Source: Terebella lapidaria
Lineage: Eukaryota; Annelida; Polychaeta; Terebellida; Terebellidae
Length of the DNA stretch: 64,000 nt
Reading direction: 5' to 3'
Assembly: GCA_949152475.1 (NCBI GenBank)
Contig: OX424569.1
Coordinates: forward strand, 19,505,170 to 19,569,169
Shown here: positions 12,923 to 26,861 of the stretch, piece by piece
How positions within the stretch are numbered: position 1 is the first letter of the stretch
Layout of the letters: every line of letters begins with the position of its first letter
Program-made: the position numbers and the translations under genes
Notes under the pieces: model-generated
Database searches by the model: none
What the model was told of the DNA's origin: nothing
Seen by the model: the letters and a program-made list of their open reading frames with translations, nothing else

Positions 12923-14663
12923 ATACAAAGTCTGCCCACTATTTGATTACACAAAATCCGCCCACTATGTGACTATACAAAGTCCGCCCACTATGTGACT
13001 ATACAAGGTCCGCCCACTATGTGACTATACAAATTCCGCCCACTATGTGACTATACAAGGTCCGCCCACCATGTGACCAAACAAAGTCCGCCCACTATGT
13101 GACTATACAAATTCCGCCTACTATGTGACTCTACAAGGTCCGCCCACTATGTGACTATACAAGGTCCACCCATTATGTGACTATACAAAGTCTGCCCACT
13201 ATGTGACTATACAAAGTCCGCCCACTATGTGACTATACAAGCTCCGCCCACTATGTGACTATACAAAGTCCGCCCTCTATGTGACTATACAACCTCCGCC
13301 CACTATGTGACTATACAAAGTCCGCCCACTATGTGACTATACAAAGTCTGCCCACTATGTGATTACACAAAATGCGCCCACTATGTGACTATACAAGGTC
13401 CACCCACTATGTGACTATACAAAGTCCGCCCACTATGTGACTTTACAAGGTCCGCCCACTATGTGACTATACAAGGTCCGCCCACTATGTGACTCTACAA
13501 GGTCCGCCCACTATGTGACTTTACAAGGTCCGCCAACTATGTGACTATACAGGGTCCGCCCACTATGTGACTATACAAGGTCCGCCCACTATGTGACTAT
13601 ACAAGGTCCGCCCACTATGTGACTCTACAAGGTCCGCCCACTATGTGACCATATAAGGTCCGCCCACTATGTAACTATACAAAGCCCATTCTCTATGTGA
13701 CTATACAAGCTCCGCCCACTATGTGACTATACAAGGTCCACCCATTATGTGACTATACAAAGTCCGCCCACTATGTGACTATACAAAGTACACCCACTAT
13801 GTGACTATACAAAGTCCGCCCACTATGTGACTATATAAGGTCCGCCCGCTATGTGACTCTACCAAGTCTGCCCACTATGTGATTACACAAAATGCGCCCA
13901 CTATGTGACTATACAAGGTCCGCCCACTATGTGACTATACAAAGTCCGCCCACTATGTGACTCTACAAGGTCCGCCCACTATGTGACTATATAAGGTCCG
14001 ACCACTATGTGACTCTACAAGGTCCGCCCACTATATGACTTTACAAGGTCCGTTCACTATGTGACTATACAAGGTCCGCCCACTATGTGACTATACAAGG
14101 TCCGCCCACTATGTGACTATACAAGGTCCGCCCACTATGTGACTATACAAGGTCCGCCCACTATGTGACTATACAAGGTCCGCCCACTATCTGACTATAC
14201 AAGGTCCGCCCACTATGTGACTATACAAAGTCGCCCACTATGTGACTATATAAGGTCCACCCACTATGTGACTATACAAGGTCCGCCCACTATGTGACTA
14301 TACAAGGTCCGCCTACTATGTAACTATACAAAGTCCGCCCACTATGTAACTATACGAAGTCCGTTCACTATGTGACTATACAAAGTCCGCCCACTATGTG
14401 ACTATACAAAGTCGCCCACTATGTGACTATATAAGGTCCGCCCACTATGTGACTATACAAGGTCCGCCCACTATGTGACTATACAAGGTCCGCCCACTAT
14501 GTGACTATACAAGGTCCGCCCACCATGTGACTACAAGGTCCGCCCACTATGTGACTATACAAAGTCCGCCCACTATGTGACTATACAAGGTCCGGCCACT
14601 ATGTGACTATAGAAAGTCCGCCCACTATGTGACTATACAAGGTCCGCCCACTATGTGACTATA

Positions 14664-14800
14664 GGTCCACCCTGCACTGTATTTTATGTGTTTTTTTCTC
14701 TTATACATGTCATATATATATATATGTCTATGCCAATGTTTTTGTCATGTATATGGGCCTTCTGCCTGAAATAAACATTTAATCAATTTAATTAATTAAA
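14664..14800. repeat. AT-rich spacer 7 (TTAATTAAATATAC end)
   Basis: 137 bp, T7. It ends ...TTAATTAAA before TATACAAAG. It is preceded by GTCCGGCCAC and TATAGAAAG units, the left flank shared with spacers 9, 10, 17, 21, 22, 26, 29 and 30. It pairs with spacer 9 (offset 4,673) and spacer 21. Confidence 0.93.
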
Positions 14801-17456
14801 TATACAAAGTCTGCCCACTATTTGATTACACAAAATCCACCCACTATGTGACTATACAAAGTCCGCCCACTATATGACTTTACAAGGTCCGTTCACTATG
14901 TGACTATACAAGGTCCGCCCACTATGTGACTATACAAGGTCCGCCCACTATGTGAGTATATAAGGTCCGCCCACTATGTGACTATACAAAGTCCGCCCAC
15001 TATGTGACTATACAAAGTCCGCAGACTATGTGACTATACAAGGTCCGCCCACCATGTGACTCTACAAGGTCTGCCCACTATGTGATCACACAAAACCCGC
15101 CCACTATTTGACTATACAAGGTCCGCCCACTATGTGACTATATAAGGTCCGCCCACTATGTGACTATACAAGGTCCGCCCACTATGTGACTATACAAGGT
15201 CCGCCCACTATGTGACTCTACAAGGTCCGCCCACTATGTGACCATATAAGGTCCGCCCACTATGTAACTATACAAAGCCCATTCTGTATGTGACTATACA
15301 AGCTCCGCCCACTATGTGACTATACAAGGTCCACCCATTATGTGACTATACAAAGTCCGCCCACTATGTGACTATACAAAGTACACCCACTATGTGACTA
15401 TACAAAGTCCGCCCACTATGTGACTATATAAGGTCCGCCCACTATGTGACTCTACCAAGTCTGCCCACTATGTGATTACACAAAATGCGCCCACTATGTG
15501 ACTATACAAGGTCCGCCCACTATGTGACTATACAAAGTCCGCCCCACTATGTGACTCTACAAGGTCCGCCCACTATGTGACTATATAAGGTCCGCCCACT
15601 ATGTAACTATACAAAGTCCCCCCACTATGTGACTATATAAGCTCCGCCCACTATGTGACTATACAAGGTCCGCCCACTATGTGACTATACAAAGTCCGCC
15701 CACTATGTGACTATACAAGGTCCGCCCACCATGTGACCATACAAAGTCCGCCCACTATGTGACTATACGAAATTCCGCCTACTATGTGACTCTACAAGGT
15801 CCGCCCACTATGTGACTATACAAGGTCCGCCCACTATGTGACTATACAAGGTCCGCCCACTATGTGACTATACGAAGTCCGCCCACTATGTAACTATACA
15901 AAGTCCCCCCACTATGTGACTATATAAGCTCCGCCCACTATGTGACTATACAAAGTCCGCCCACTATGTGACTATACAAAGTCCGCCCACTATGTGACTA
16001 TAGAAGGTCCGCCCACCATGTGACCATACAAAGTCCGCCCACTATGTGACTATACAAATTCCGCCTACTATGTGACTCTACAAGGTCCGCCCACTATGTG
16101 ACTATACAAAGTCCCCCCACTATGTAACTATACAAAGTCCGCCCACTATGTGACTATACAAGGTCCGCCCACCATGTGACCATACAAAGTCCGCCCACTA
16201 TGTGACTATACAAATTCCGCCTACTATGTGACTCTACAAGGTCCGCCCACTATGTGACTATACAAGGTCCGCCCACTATGTGACTATACGAAGTCCGCCC
16301 ACTATGTTACTATACAAAGTCCGCCCACTATGTGACTCTACAAGGTCCGCCCACTATGTGACTATACAAGTCCGCCCACTATGTTACTATACAAAGTCCG
16401 CCCACTATGTGACTATATAAGGTCCGCCCACTATGTGACTCTACCAAGTCTGCCCACTATGTGATTACACAAAATGCGCGAACTATGTGACTATACAAGG
16501 TCCGCCCACTATGTGACTATACAAAGTCCGCCCACTATGTGACTCTACAAGGTCCACCCACTATGTGACTATATAAGGTCCGACCACTATGTGACTCTAC
16601 AAGGTCCGCCCACTATACGACTTTACAAGGTCCGTTCACTATGTGACTATACAAGGTCCGCCCACTATGTGACTATACAAGGTCCGCCCACTATGTGACT
16701 ATACAAGGTCCGCCCACTATGTGACTATACAAAGTCCGCCCACTATCTGACTATACAAGGTCCGCCCACTATGTGACTATACAAAGTCGCCCACTATGTG
16801 ACTATGTAAGGTCCACCCACTATGGTTACTATACAAGGTCCGCCCACTATGTGACTATACAAGGTCCGCCTACTATGTAACTATACAAAGTCCGCCCACT
16901 ATGTAACTATACGAAGTCCGTTCACTATGTGACTATACAAAGTCCGCCCACTATGTGACTATACAAAGTCGCCCACTATGTGACTATATAAGGTCCGCCC
17001 ACTATGTGACTATACAAGGTCCGCCCACTATGTGACTATACAAGGTCCGCCCACTATGTGACTATACAAGGTCCGCCCACTATGTGACTCTACAAGGTCC
17101 GCCCACTATGTGACTATACAAGATCCGCCCACTATGTGACTATACAAGGTCCGCCCACTATGTTACTATACAAAGTCCGCCCACTATGTGACTCTACAAG
17201 GTCCGCCCACTATGTGACTATACAAAGTCCGCCCACTATGTGACTATACAAAGTTCGCCCACTATGTGATCACACAAAACCCGCCCACTATGTGACTATA
17301 CAAGGTCCGCCCACTATGTGACTATACAAAGTCCACCCACTATGTGACTATACAAAGTCCGCCCACTATGTGACTATATAAGGTCCGCCCACTATGTGAC
17401 TATACAAGGTCCGCCCACTATGTGACTATACAAGGTCCGCCAACTATGTGACTATA

Positions 17457-17595
17457 GGTCCACCCTGCACTGTATTTTATGTGTTTTTTTTCTCTTATAC
17501 ATGTCATATATATATATATGTCTATGCCAATGTTTTTGTCATGTATATGGCCCTTCTGCCTGAAATAAACATTTAATCAATTTAATTAATTAAAC
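17457..17595. repeat. AT-rich spacer 8 (TATGGCCC subtype)
   Basis: 139 bp, T8; same subtype and flanking GCCAACTATGTG unit as spacer 6, 4,673 bp upstream. No equivalent exists in the right-hand mosaic, because the 10322-17811 interval is absent there. Confidence 0.93.
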
Positions 17596-19336
17596 ATACA
17601 AAGTCTGCCCACTATTTGATTACACAAAATCCGCCCACTATGTGACTATACAAAGTCCGCCCACTATGTGACTATACAAGGTCCGCCCACTATGTGACTA
17701 TACAAATTCCGCCCACTATGTGACTATACAAGGTCCGCCCACCATGTGACCAAACAAAGTCCGCCCACTTTGTGACTATACAAATTCCGCCTACTATGTG
17801 ACTCTACAAGGTCCGCCCACTATGTGACTATACAAGGTCCACCCATTATGTGACTATACAAAGTCTGCCCACTATGTGACTATACAAAGTCCGCCCACTA
17901 TGTGACTATACAAGCTCCGCCCACTATGTGACTATACAAAGTCCGCCCTCTATGTGACTATACAACCTCCGCCCACTATGTGACTATACAAAGTCCGCCC
18001 ACTATGTGACTATACAAAGTCTGCCCACTATGTGATTACACAAAATGCGCCCACTATGTGACTATACAAGGTCCACCCACTATGTGACTATACAAAGTCC
18101 GCCCACTATGTGACTTTACAAGGTCCGCCCACTATGTGACTATACAAGGTCCGCCCACTATGTGACTCTACAAGGTCCGCCCACTATGTGACTTTACAAG
18201 GTCCGCCAACTATGTGACTATACAGGGTCCGCCCACTATGTGACTATACAAGGTCCGCCCACTATGTGACTATACAAGGTCCGCCCACTATGTGACTCTA
18301 CAAGGTCCGCCCACTATGTGACCATATAAGGTCCGCCCACTATGTAACTATACAAAGCCCATTCTCTATGTGACTATACAAGCTCCGCCCACTATGTGAC
18401 TATACAAGGTCCACCCATTATGTGACTATACAAAGTCCGCCCACTATGTGACTATACAAAGTACACCCACTATGTGACTATACAAAGTCCGCCCACTATG
18501 TGACTATATAAGGTCCGCCCGCTATGTGACTCTACCAAGTCTGCCCACTATGTGATTACACAAAATGCGCCCACTATGTGACTATACAAGGTCCGCCCAC
18601 TATGTGACTATACAAAGTCCGCCCACTATGTGACTCTACAAGGTCCGCCCACTATGTGACTATATAAGGTCCGACCACTATGTGACTCTACAAGGTCCGC
18701 CCACTATATGACTTTACAAGGTCCGTTCACTATGTGACTATACAAGGTCCGCCCACTATGTGACTATACAAGGTCCGCCCACTATGTGACTATACAAGGT
18801 CCGCCCACTATGTGACTATACAAGGTCCGCCCACTATGTGACTATACAAGGTCCGCCCACTATCTGACTATACAAGGTCCGCCCACTATGTGACTATACA
18901 AAGTCGCCCACTATGTGACTATATAAGGTCCACCCACTATGTGACTATACAAGGTCCGCCCACTATGTGACTATACAAGGTCCGCCTACTATGTAACTAT
19001 ACAAAGTCCGCCCACTATGTAACTATACGAAGTCCGTTCACTATGTGACTATACAAAGTCCGCCCACTATGTGACTATACAAAGTCGCCCACTATGTGAC
19101 TATATAAGGTCCGCCCACTATGTGACTATACAAGGTCCGCCCACTATGTGACTATACAAGGTCCGCCCACTATGTGACTATACAAGGTCCGCCCACCATG
19201 TGACTACAAGGTCCGCCCACTATGTGACTATACAAAGTCCGCCCACTATGTGACTATACAAGGTCCGGCCACTATGTGACTATAGAAAGTCCGCCCACTA
19301 TGTGACTATACAAGGTCCGCCCACTATGTGACTATA

Positions 19337-19473
19337 GGTCCACCCTGCACTGTATTTTATGTGTTTTTTTCTCTTATACATGTCATATATATATATATGT
19401 CTATGCCAATGTTTTTGTCATGTATATGGGCCTTCTGCCTGAAATAAACATTTAATCAATTTAATTAATTAAA
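19337..19473. repeat. AT-rich spacer 9 (TTAATTAAATATAC end)
   Basis: 137 bp, T7. It pairs with spacer 7 (offset 4,673) and spacer 21 at 44863 (offset 25,526). GTCCGGCCAC and TATAGAAAG units precede it. Confidence 0.93.
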
Positions 19474-20441
19474 TATACAAAGTCTGCCCACTATTTGATT
19501 ACACAAAATCCACCCACTATGTGACTATACAAAGTCCGCCCACTATATGACTTTACAAGGTCCGTTCACTATGTGACTATACAAGGTCCGCCCACTATGT
19601 GACTATACAAGGTCCGCCCACTATGTGAGTATATAAGGTCCGCCCACTATGTGACTATACAAAGTCCGCCCACTATGTGACTATACAAAGTCCGCAGACT
19701 ATGTGACTATACAAGGTCCGCCCACCATGTGACTCTACAAGGTCTGCCCACTATGTGATCACACAAAACCCGCCCACTATTTGACTATACAAGGTCCGCC
19801 CACTATGTGACTATATAAGGTCCGCCCACTATGTGACTATACAAGGTCCGCCCACTATGTGACTATACAAGGTCCGCCCACTATGTGACTCTACAAGGTC
19901 CGCCCACTATGTGACCATATAAGGTCCGCCCACTATGTAACTATACAAAGCCCATTCTGTATGTGACTATACAAGCTCCGCCCACTATGTGACTATACAA
20001 GGTCCACCCATTATGTGACTATACAAAGTCCGCCCACTATGTGACTATACAAAGTACACCCACTATGTGACTATACAAAGTCCGCCCACTATGTGACTAT
20101 ATAAGGTCCGCCCACTATGTGACTCTACCAAGTCTGCCCACTATGTGATTACACAAAATGCGCCCACTATGTGACTATACAAGGTCCGCCCACTATGTGA
20201 CTATACAAAGTCCGCCCCACTATGTGACTCTACAAGGTCCGCCCACTATGTGACTATATAAGGTCCGCCCACTATGTAACTATACAAAGTCCCCCCACTA
20301 TGTGACTATATAAGCTCCGCCCACTATGTGACTATACAAGGTCCGCCCACTATGTGACTATACAAAGTCCGCCCACTATGTGACTATACAAGGTCCGCCC
20401 ACCATGTGACCATACAAAGTCCGCCCACTATGTGACTATAC

Positions 20442-21276
20442 AAATTCCGCCTACTATGTGACTCTACAAGGTCCGCCCACTATGTGACTATACAAAGTCC
20501 CCCCACTATGTAACTATACAAAGTCCGCCCACTATGTGACTATACAAGGTCCGCCCACCATGTGACCATACAAAGTCCGCCCACTATGTGACTATACAAA
20601 TTCCGCCTACTGTGTGACTCTACAAGGTCCGCCCACTATGTGACTATACAAGGTCCGCCCACTATGTGACTATACGAAGTCCGCCCACTATGTTACTATA
20701 CAAACTCCGCCCACTATGTGACTCTACAAGGTCCGCCCACTATGTGACTATACAAGATCGGCCCACTATGTGACTATACAAGGTCCGCCCACTATGTTAC
20801 TATACAAAGTCCGCCCACTATGTGACTCTACAAGGTCCGCCCACTATGTGACTATACAAAGTCCGCCCACTATGTGACTATACAAAGTCGCCCACTATGT
20901 GACTATATAAGGTCCGCCCACTATGTGACTATACAAGGTCCGCCCACTATGTGACTATACAAGGTCCGCCCACTATGTGACTATACAAGGTCCGCCCACC
21001 ATGTGACTACAAGGTCCGCCCACTATGTGACTATACAAAGTCCGCCCACTATGTGACTATACAAGGTCCGGCCACTATGTGACTATAGAAAGTCCGCCCA
21101 CTATGTGACTATACAAGGTCCGCCCACTATGTGACTATAGGTCCACCCTGCACTGTATTTTATGTGTTTTTTTCTCTTATATATGTCATATATATATATA
21201 TATCTATGCCAATGTTTTTGTCAAGTATATGGGCCTTCTGCCTGAAATAAACATTTAATCAATTTAATTAATTAAA
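20442..21276. repeat. Bridge segment leading into spacer 10
   Basis: 26-bp units. Bases about 20880-21140 repeat about 19077-19337 (offset 1,803 bp), sharing AGTCGCCCAC, the 23-bp ATGTGACTACAAGG unit, GTCCGGCCAC and TATAGAAAG in the same order. The same 1,803-bp spacing separates spacers 21 and 22. Markers CAAACTCCGCC and CAAGATCGGCC occur here and at 25660, 31240, 34640, 46230, 51180 and 54570. Confidence 0.78.
21140..21276. repeat. AT-rich spacer 10 (TGTCAAGTATATGGG subtype)
   Basis: 137 bp, T7. It has TTATATATGTC for TTATACATGTC, a TA run that reads straight into ATATCTATGCC, and TGTCAAGTATAT for TGTCATGTATAT. These three changes occur together only in spacers 10, 17, 22 and 26, marking one lineage of copied blocks. 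Confidence 0.93.
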
Positions 21277-24200
21277 TATACAAAGTCTGCCCACTATTTG
21301 ATTACACAAAATCCACCCACTATGTGACTATACAAAGTCCGCCCACTATATGACTTTACAAGGTCCGTTCACTATGTGACTATACAAGGTCCGCCCACTA
21401 TGTGACTATACAAGGTCCGCCCACTATGTGAGTATATAAGGTCCGCCCACTATGTGACTATACAAAGTCCGCCCACTATGTGACTATACAAAGTCCGCAG
21501 ACTATGTGACTATACAAGGTCCGCCCACCATGTGACTCTACAAGGTCTGCCCACTATGTGATCACACAAAACCCGCCCACTATGTGACTATACAAGGTCC
21601 GCCAACTATGTGACTATATAAGGTCCGCCCACTATGTGACTATACAAGGTCCGCCCACTATGTGACTATACAAGGTCCGCCCACTATGTGACTCTACAAG
21701 GTCCGCCCACTATGTGACCATATAAGGTCCGCCCACTATGTAACTATACAAAGCCCATTCTGTATGTGACTATACAAGCTCCGCCCACTATGTGACAATA
21801 CAAGGTCCACCCATTATGTGACTATACAAAGTCCGCCCACTATGTGACTATACAAAGTACACCCACTATGTGACTATACAAAGTCCGCCCACTATGTGAC
21901 TATATAAGGTCCGCCCACTATGTGACTCTACCAAGTCTGCCCACTATGTGATTACACAAAATGCGCCCACTATGTGACTATACAAGGTCCGCCCACTATG
22001 TGACTATACAAAGTCCGCCCACTATGTGACTCTACAAGGTCCGCCCACTATGTGACTATATAAGGTCCGCCCACTATGTAACTATACAAAGTCCCCCCAC
22101 TATGTGACTATATAAGCTCCGCCCACTATGTGACTATACAAGGTCCGCCCACTATGTGACTATACAAAGTCCGCCCACTATGTGACTATACAAGGTCCGC
22201 CCACCATGTGACCATACAAAGTCCGCCCACTATGTGACTATACAAATTCCGCCTACTATGTGACTCTACAAGGTCCGCCCACTATGTGACTATACAAAGT
22301 CCCCCCACTATGTAACTATACAAAGTCCGCCCACTATGTGACTATACAAGGTCCGCCCACCATGTGACCATACAAAGTCCGCCCACTATGTGACTATACA
22401 AATTCCGCCTACTATGTGACTCTACAAGGTCCGCCCACTATGTGACTATACAAGGTCCGCCCACTATGTGACTATACGAAGTCCGCCCACTATGTTACTA
22501 TACAAACTCCGCCCACTATGTGACTCTACAAGGTCCGCCCACTATGTGACTATACAAGATCCGCCCACTATGTTACTATACAAGGTCCGCCCACTATGTT
22601 ACTATACAAAGTCCGCCCACTATGTGACTCTACAAGGTCCGCCCACTATGTGACTATACAAAGTCCGCCCACTATGTGACTATACAAAGTTCGCCCACTA
22701 TGTGATCACACAAAACCCGCCCACTATGTGACTATACAAGGTCCGCCCACTATGTGACTATACAAAGTCCACCCACTATGTGACGATACAAAGTCCGCCC
22801 ACTATGTGACTATATAAGGTCCGCCCACTATGTGACTATACAAAGTACACCCACTATGTGACTATACAAAGTCCGCCCACTATGTGACTATATAAGGTCC
22901 GCCCACTATGTGACTCTACCAAGTCTGCCCACTATGTGATTACACAAAATGCGCCCACTATGTGACTATACAAGGTCCGCCCACTATGTGACTATACAAA
23001 GTCCGCCCACTATGTGACTCTACAAGGTCCGCCCACTATGTGACTATATAAGGTCCGCCCACTATGTAACTATACAAAGTCCCCCCACTATGTGACTATA
23101 TAAGCTCCGCCCACTATGTGACTATAAAAGGTCCGCCCACTATGTGACTATACAAAGTCCGCCCACTATGTGACTATACAAAGTTCGCCCACTATGTGAT
23201 CACACAAAACCCGCCCACTATGTGACTATACAAGGTCCGCCCACTATGTGACTATACAAAGTCCACCCACTATGTGACTATACAGAGTCCGCCCACTATG
23301 TGACTATATAAGGTCCGCCCACTATGTGACTATACAAAGTACACCCACTATGTGACTATACAAAATCCGCCCACTATGTGACTATATAAGGTCCGCCCAC
23401 TATGTGACTCTACCAAGTCTGCCCACTATGTGATTACACAAAATGCGCCCACTATGTGACTATACAAGGTCCGCCCACTATGTGACTATACAAAGTCCGC
23501 CCACTATGTGACTCTACAAGGTCCGCCCACTATGTGACTATATAAGGTCCGCCCACTATGTAACTATACAAAGTCCCCCCACTATGTGACTATATAAGCT
23601 CCGCCCACTATGTGACTATACAAGGTCCGCCCACTATGTGACTAAACAAAGTCCGCCCACTATGTGACTATACAAGGTCCGCCCACCATGTGACCAAACA
23701 AAGTCCGCCCACTATGTGACTATACAAATTCCGCCTACTATGTGACTCTACAAGGTCCGCCCACTATGTGACTATACAAAGTCCCCCCACTATGTAACTA
23801 TTCCGCCCACTATGTGACTATACAAGGTCCGCCCACCATGTGACCATACAAAGTCCGCCCACTATGTGACTATACAAATTCCGCCTACTATGTGACTCTA
23901 CAAGGTCCGCCCACTATGTGACTATACGAAGTCCGCCCACTATGTGACTCTACAAGGTCCGCCCACTATGTGACTATACAAGATCCGCCCACTATGTGAC
24001 TATACAAGGTCCGCCCACTATGTTACTATACAAAGTCCGCCCACTATGTGACTCTACAAGGTCCGCCCACTATGTGACTATACAAAGTCCGCCCACTATG
24101 TGACTATACAAAGTTCGCCCACTATGTGATCACACAAAACCTGGCCACTATGTGACTATACAAGGTCCGCCCACTATGTGACTATACAAAGTCCACCCAC

Positions 24201-24342
24201 TATGTGACTATACAAAGTCCGCCCACTATGTGACTATATAAGGTCCGCCCACTATGTGACTATACAAGGTCCGCCCACTATGTGACTATACAAAGTCCGC
24301 CCACTATGTGACTATACAAGGTCCGCCCACTATGTGACTATA

Positions 24343-24480
24343 GGTCCACCCTGCACTGTATTTTATGTGTTTTTTTCTCTTATACATGTCATATATATAT
24401 ATATGTCTATGCCAATGTTTTTGTCATGTATATGGGCCTTCTGCCCGAAATAAACATTTAATCAATTTAATTAATTAAAC
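24343..24480. repeat. AT-rich spacer 11 (TGCCCGAAA subtype)
   Basis: 138 bp with T7 and CTGCCCGAAATAAAC. The tandem partner, spacer 14, has T8, a one-base difference that separates the two 5,584-bp copies. Followed by the CACTGTGTG unit. Confidence 0.93.
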
Positions 24481-26244
24481 ATACAAAGTCTGCCCACTAT
24501 TTGATTACACAAAATCCACCCACTATGTGACTATACAAAGTCCGCCCACTATATGACTTTACAAGGTCCGTTCACTGTGTGACTATACAAGGTCCGCCCA
24601 CTATGTGACTATACAAGGTCCGCCCACTATGTTACTATACAAAGTCCGCCCACTATGTGACTATACAAGGTCCGCCCACTATGTGACTATATAAGGTCCG
24701 ACCACTATGTGACTCTACAAGGTCCGCCCACTATATGACTTTACAAGGTCCGTTCACAATGTGACTATACAAGGTCCGCCCACTATGTGACTATACAAGG
24801 TCCGCCCACTATGTGACTATACAAGGTCCGCCCACTATGTGACTATACAAGGTCCGCCCACTATGTGACTATACAAGGTCCGCCCACTATCTGACTATAC
24901 AAGGTCCGCCCACTATGTGACTATACAAAGTCGCCCACTATGTGACTATATAAGGTCCACCCACTATGTGACTATACAAGGTCCGCCCACTATGTGACTA
25001 TACAAGGTCCGCCTACTATGTAACTATACAAAGTCCGCCCACTATGTAACTATACGAAGTCCGTTCACTATGTGACTATACAAAGTCCGCCCACTATGTG
25101 ACTATACAAAGTCGCCCACTATGTGACTATATAAGGTCCGCCCACTATGTGACTATACAAGGTCCGCCCACTATGTGACTATACAAGGTCCGCCCACTAT
25201 GTGACTATACAAGGTCCGCCCACCATGTGACTACAAGGTCCGCCCACTATGTGACTATACAAGGTCCGCCCACCATGTGACCATACAAAGTCCGCCCACT
25301 ATGTGACTATACAAAGTCCGCCTACTATGTGACTATACAAGGTCCGCCCACCATGTGACCATACAAAGTCCGCCCACTATGTGACTATACAAATTCCGCC
25401 TACTATGTGACTCTACAAGGTCCGCCCACTATGTGACTATACAAAGTCCCCCCACTATGTAACTATACAAAGTCCGCCCACTATGTGACTATACAAGGTC
25501 CGCCCACCATGTGACCATACAAAGTCCGCCCACTATGTGACTATACAAATTCCGCCTACTGTGTGACTCTACAAGGTCCGCCCACTATGTGACTATACAA
25601 GGTCCGCCCACTATGTGACTATACGAAGTCCGCCCACTATGTTACTATACAAACTCCGCCCACTATGTGACTCTACAAGGTCCGCCCACTATGTGACTAT
25701 ACAAGATCGGCCCACTATGTGACTATACAAGGTCCGCCCACTATGTTACTATACAAAGTCCGCCCACTATGTGACTCTACAAGGTCCGCCCACTATGTGA
25801 CTATACAAAGTCCGCCCACTATGTGACTATACAAAGTCGCCCACTATGTGACTATATAAGGTCCGCCCACTATGTGACTATACAAGGTCCGCCCACTATG
25901 TGACTATACAAGGTCCGCCCACTATGTGACTATATAAGGTCCGCCCACCATGTGACTACAAGGTCCGCCCACTATGTGACTATACAAAGTCCACCCACTA
26001 TGTGACTATACAAGGTCCGGCCACTATGTGATCACACAAAACCTGGCCACTATGTGACTATACAAGGTCCGCCCACTATGTGACTATACAAAGTCCACCC
26101 ACTATGTGACTATACAAAGTCCGCCCACTATGTGACTATATAAGGTCCGCCCACTATGTGACTATACAAGGTCCGCCCACTATGTGACTATACAAAGTCC
26201 GCCCACTATGTGACTATACAAGGTCCGCCCACTATGTGACTATA

Positions 26245-26382
26245 GGTCCACCCTGCACTGTATTTTATGTGTTTTTTTCTCTTATACATGTCATATATAT
26301 ATATATGTCTATGCCAATGTTTTTGTCATGTATATGGGCCTTCTGCCCGAAATAAACATTTAATCAATTTAATTAATTAAAC
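26245..26382. repeat. AT-rich spacer 12 (TGCCCGAAA subtype)
   Basis: 138 bp, T7. With the following 341 bp of 26-bp units it forms a 479-bp higher-order unit that ends at spacer 13. Followed by CACTGTGTG and GTGAGTATACAAAG marker units. Confidence 0.93.
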
Positions 26383-26723
26383 ATACAAAGTCTGCCCACT
26401 ATTTGATTACACAAAATCCACCCACTATGTGACTATACAAAGTCCGCCCACTATATGACTTTACAAGGTCCGTTCACTGTGTGACTATACAAGGTCCGCC
26501 CACTATGTGACTATACAAGGTCCGCCCACTATGTGAGTATATAAGGTCCGCCCACTATGTGACTATACAAAGTCCGCCCACTATGTGAGTATACAAAGTC
26601 CGCAGACTATGTGACTATATAAGGTCCGCCCACTATGTGACTATACAAAGTACACCCACTATGTGACTATACAAAGTCCGCCCACTATGTGACTATACAA
26701 GGTCCGCCCACTATGTGACTATA

Positions 26724-26861
26724 GGTCCACCCTGCACTGTATTTTATGTGTTTTTTTCTCTTATACATGTCATATATATATATATGTCTATGCCAATGTT
26801 TTTGTCATGTATATGGGCCTTCTGCCCGAAATAAACATTTAATCAATTTAATTAATTAAAC
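26724..26861. repeat. AT-rich spacer 13, at a duplication boundary
   Basis: 138 bp, T7, CTGCCCGAAA subtype like spacer 12, but its right flank (CACTATGTG, GTGACTATACAAAGTCCGCAG) is the spacer 10 type. The left side thus follows one lineage and the right side another, as expected for an exchange inside or beside the spacer. Confidence 0.92.

Larger units (their letters stand above)
11712..16384. repeat. 4,673-bp tandem duplication, first copy
   Basis: Bases 11712-15768 match 16385-20441 with a constant offset of 4,673 bp. Both copies begin inside an ACAAAGTCCGCC unit just before TCTACCAAGTCTGCC and share the rare AATGCGCGAAC unit (11801 and 16474), the TATGTAAGG unit, ATGGTTAC, and spacers 6/8 and 7/9. 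Differences seen by eye are few (for example ACTTTGTG at 17770). After 15768 the copies diverge: this one has a 27-bp ACGAAATTCC unit where the other has ACAAATTCC. Confidence 0.88.
16385..20441. repeat. 4,673-bp tandem duplication, second copy
   Basis: Near-identical to 11712-15768. Its right part, from about 17812, is itself copied to 43338 onward at offset 25,526 bp. It carries spacers 8 and 9, 1,880 bp apart as in the first copy. The TCTGCCC/TCCACCCATTATG units near 17840-17880 start the segment that reappears at the 43338-43391 chimeric junction. Confidence 0.87.
21277..26861. repeat. 5,584-bp tandem duplication, first copy
   Basis: Unit order and variants match 26862-32445 at a constant offset of 5,584 bp. 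Shared rare markers are GTGACAATACAAGG (21795), GTGACGATACAAAG (22783), CTATAAAAGG, TACAGAGTCC, GACTAAACAAAG, ACCTGGCC and a 20-bp unit in which ACTAT joins directly to TCCGCCC at 23801. The block contains spacers 11 and 12 at 3,203 and 1,902 bp. It ends at spacer 13, whose subtype differs from spacer 10, so the exchange point lies in or next to the spacer. Confidence 0.88.

Noticed and set aside
22468-22653. 61-codon open frame, with identical copies at 28052, 47994 and 56338, as a small protein gene
   Set aside because: It is a read-through of the 26-bp repeat: three units give a 26-residue periodic peptide (SAHYVT, PPTMLL and RPLC blocks). It has no independent promoter or start context, and its copies follow the duplication offsets exactly.
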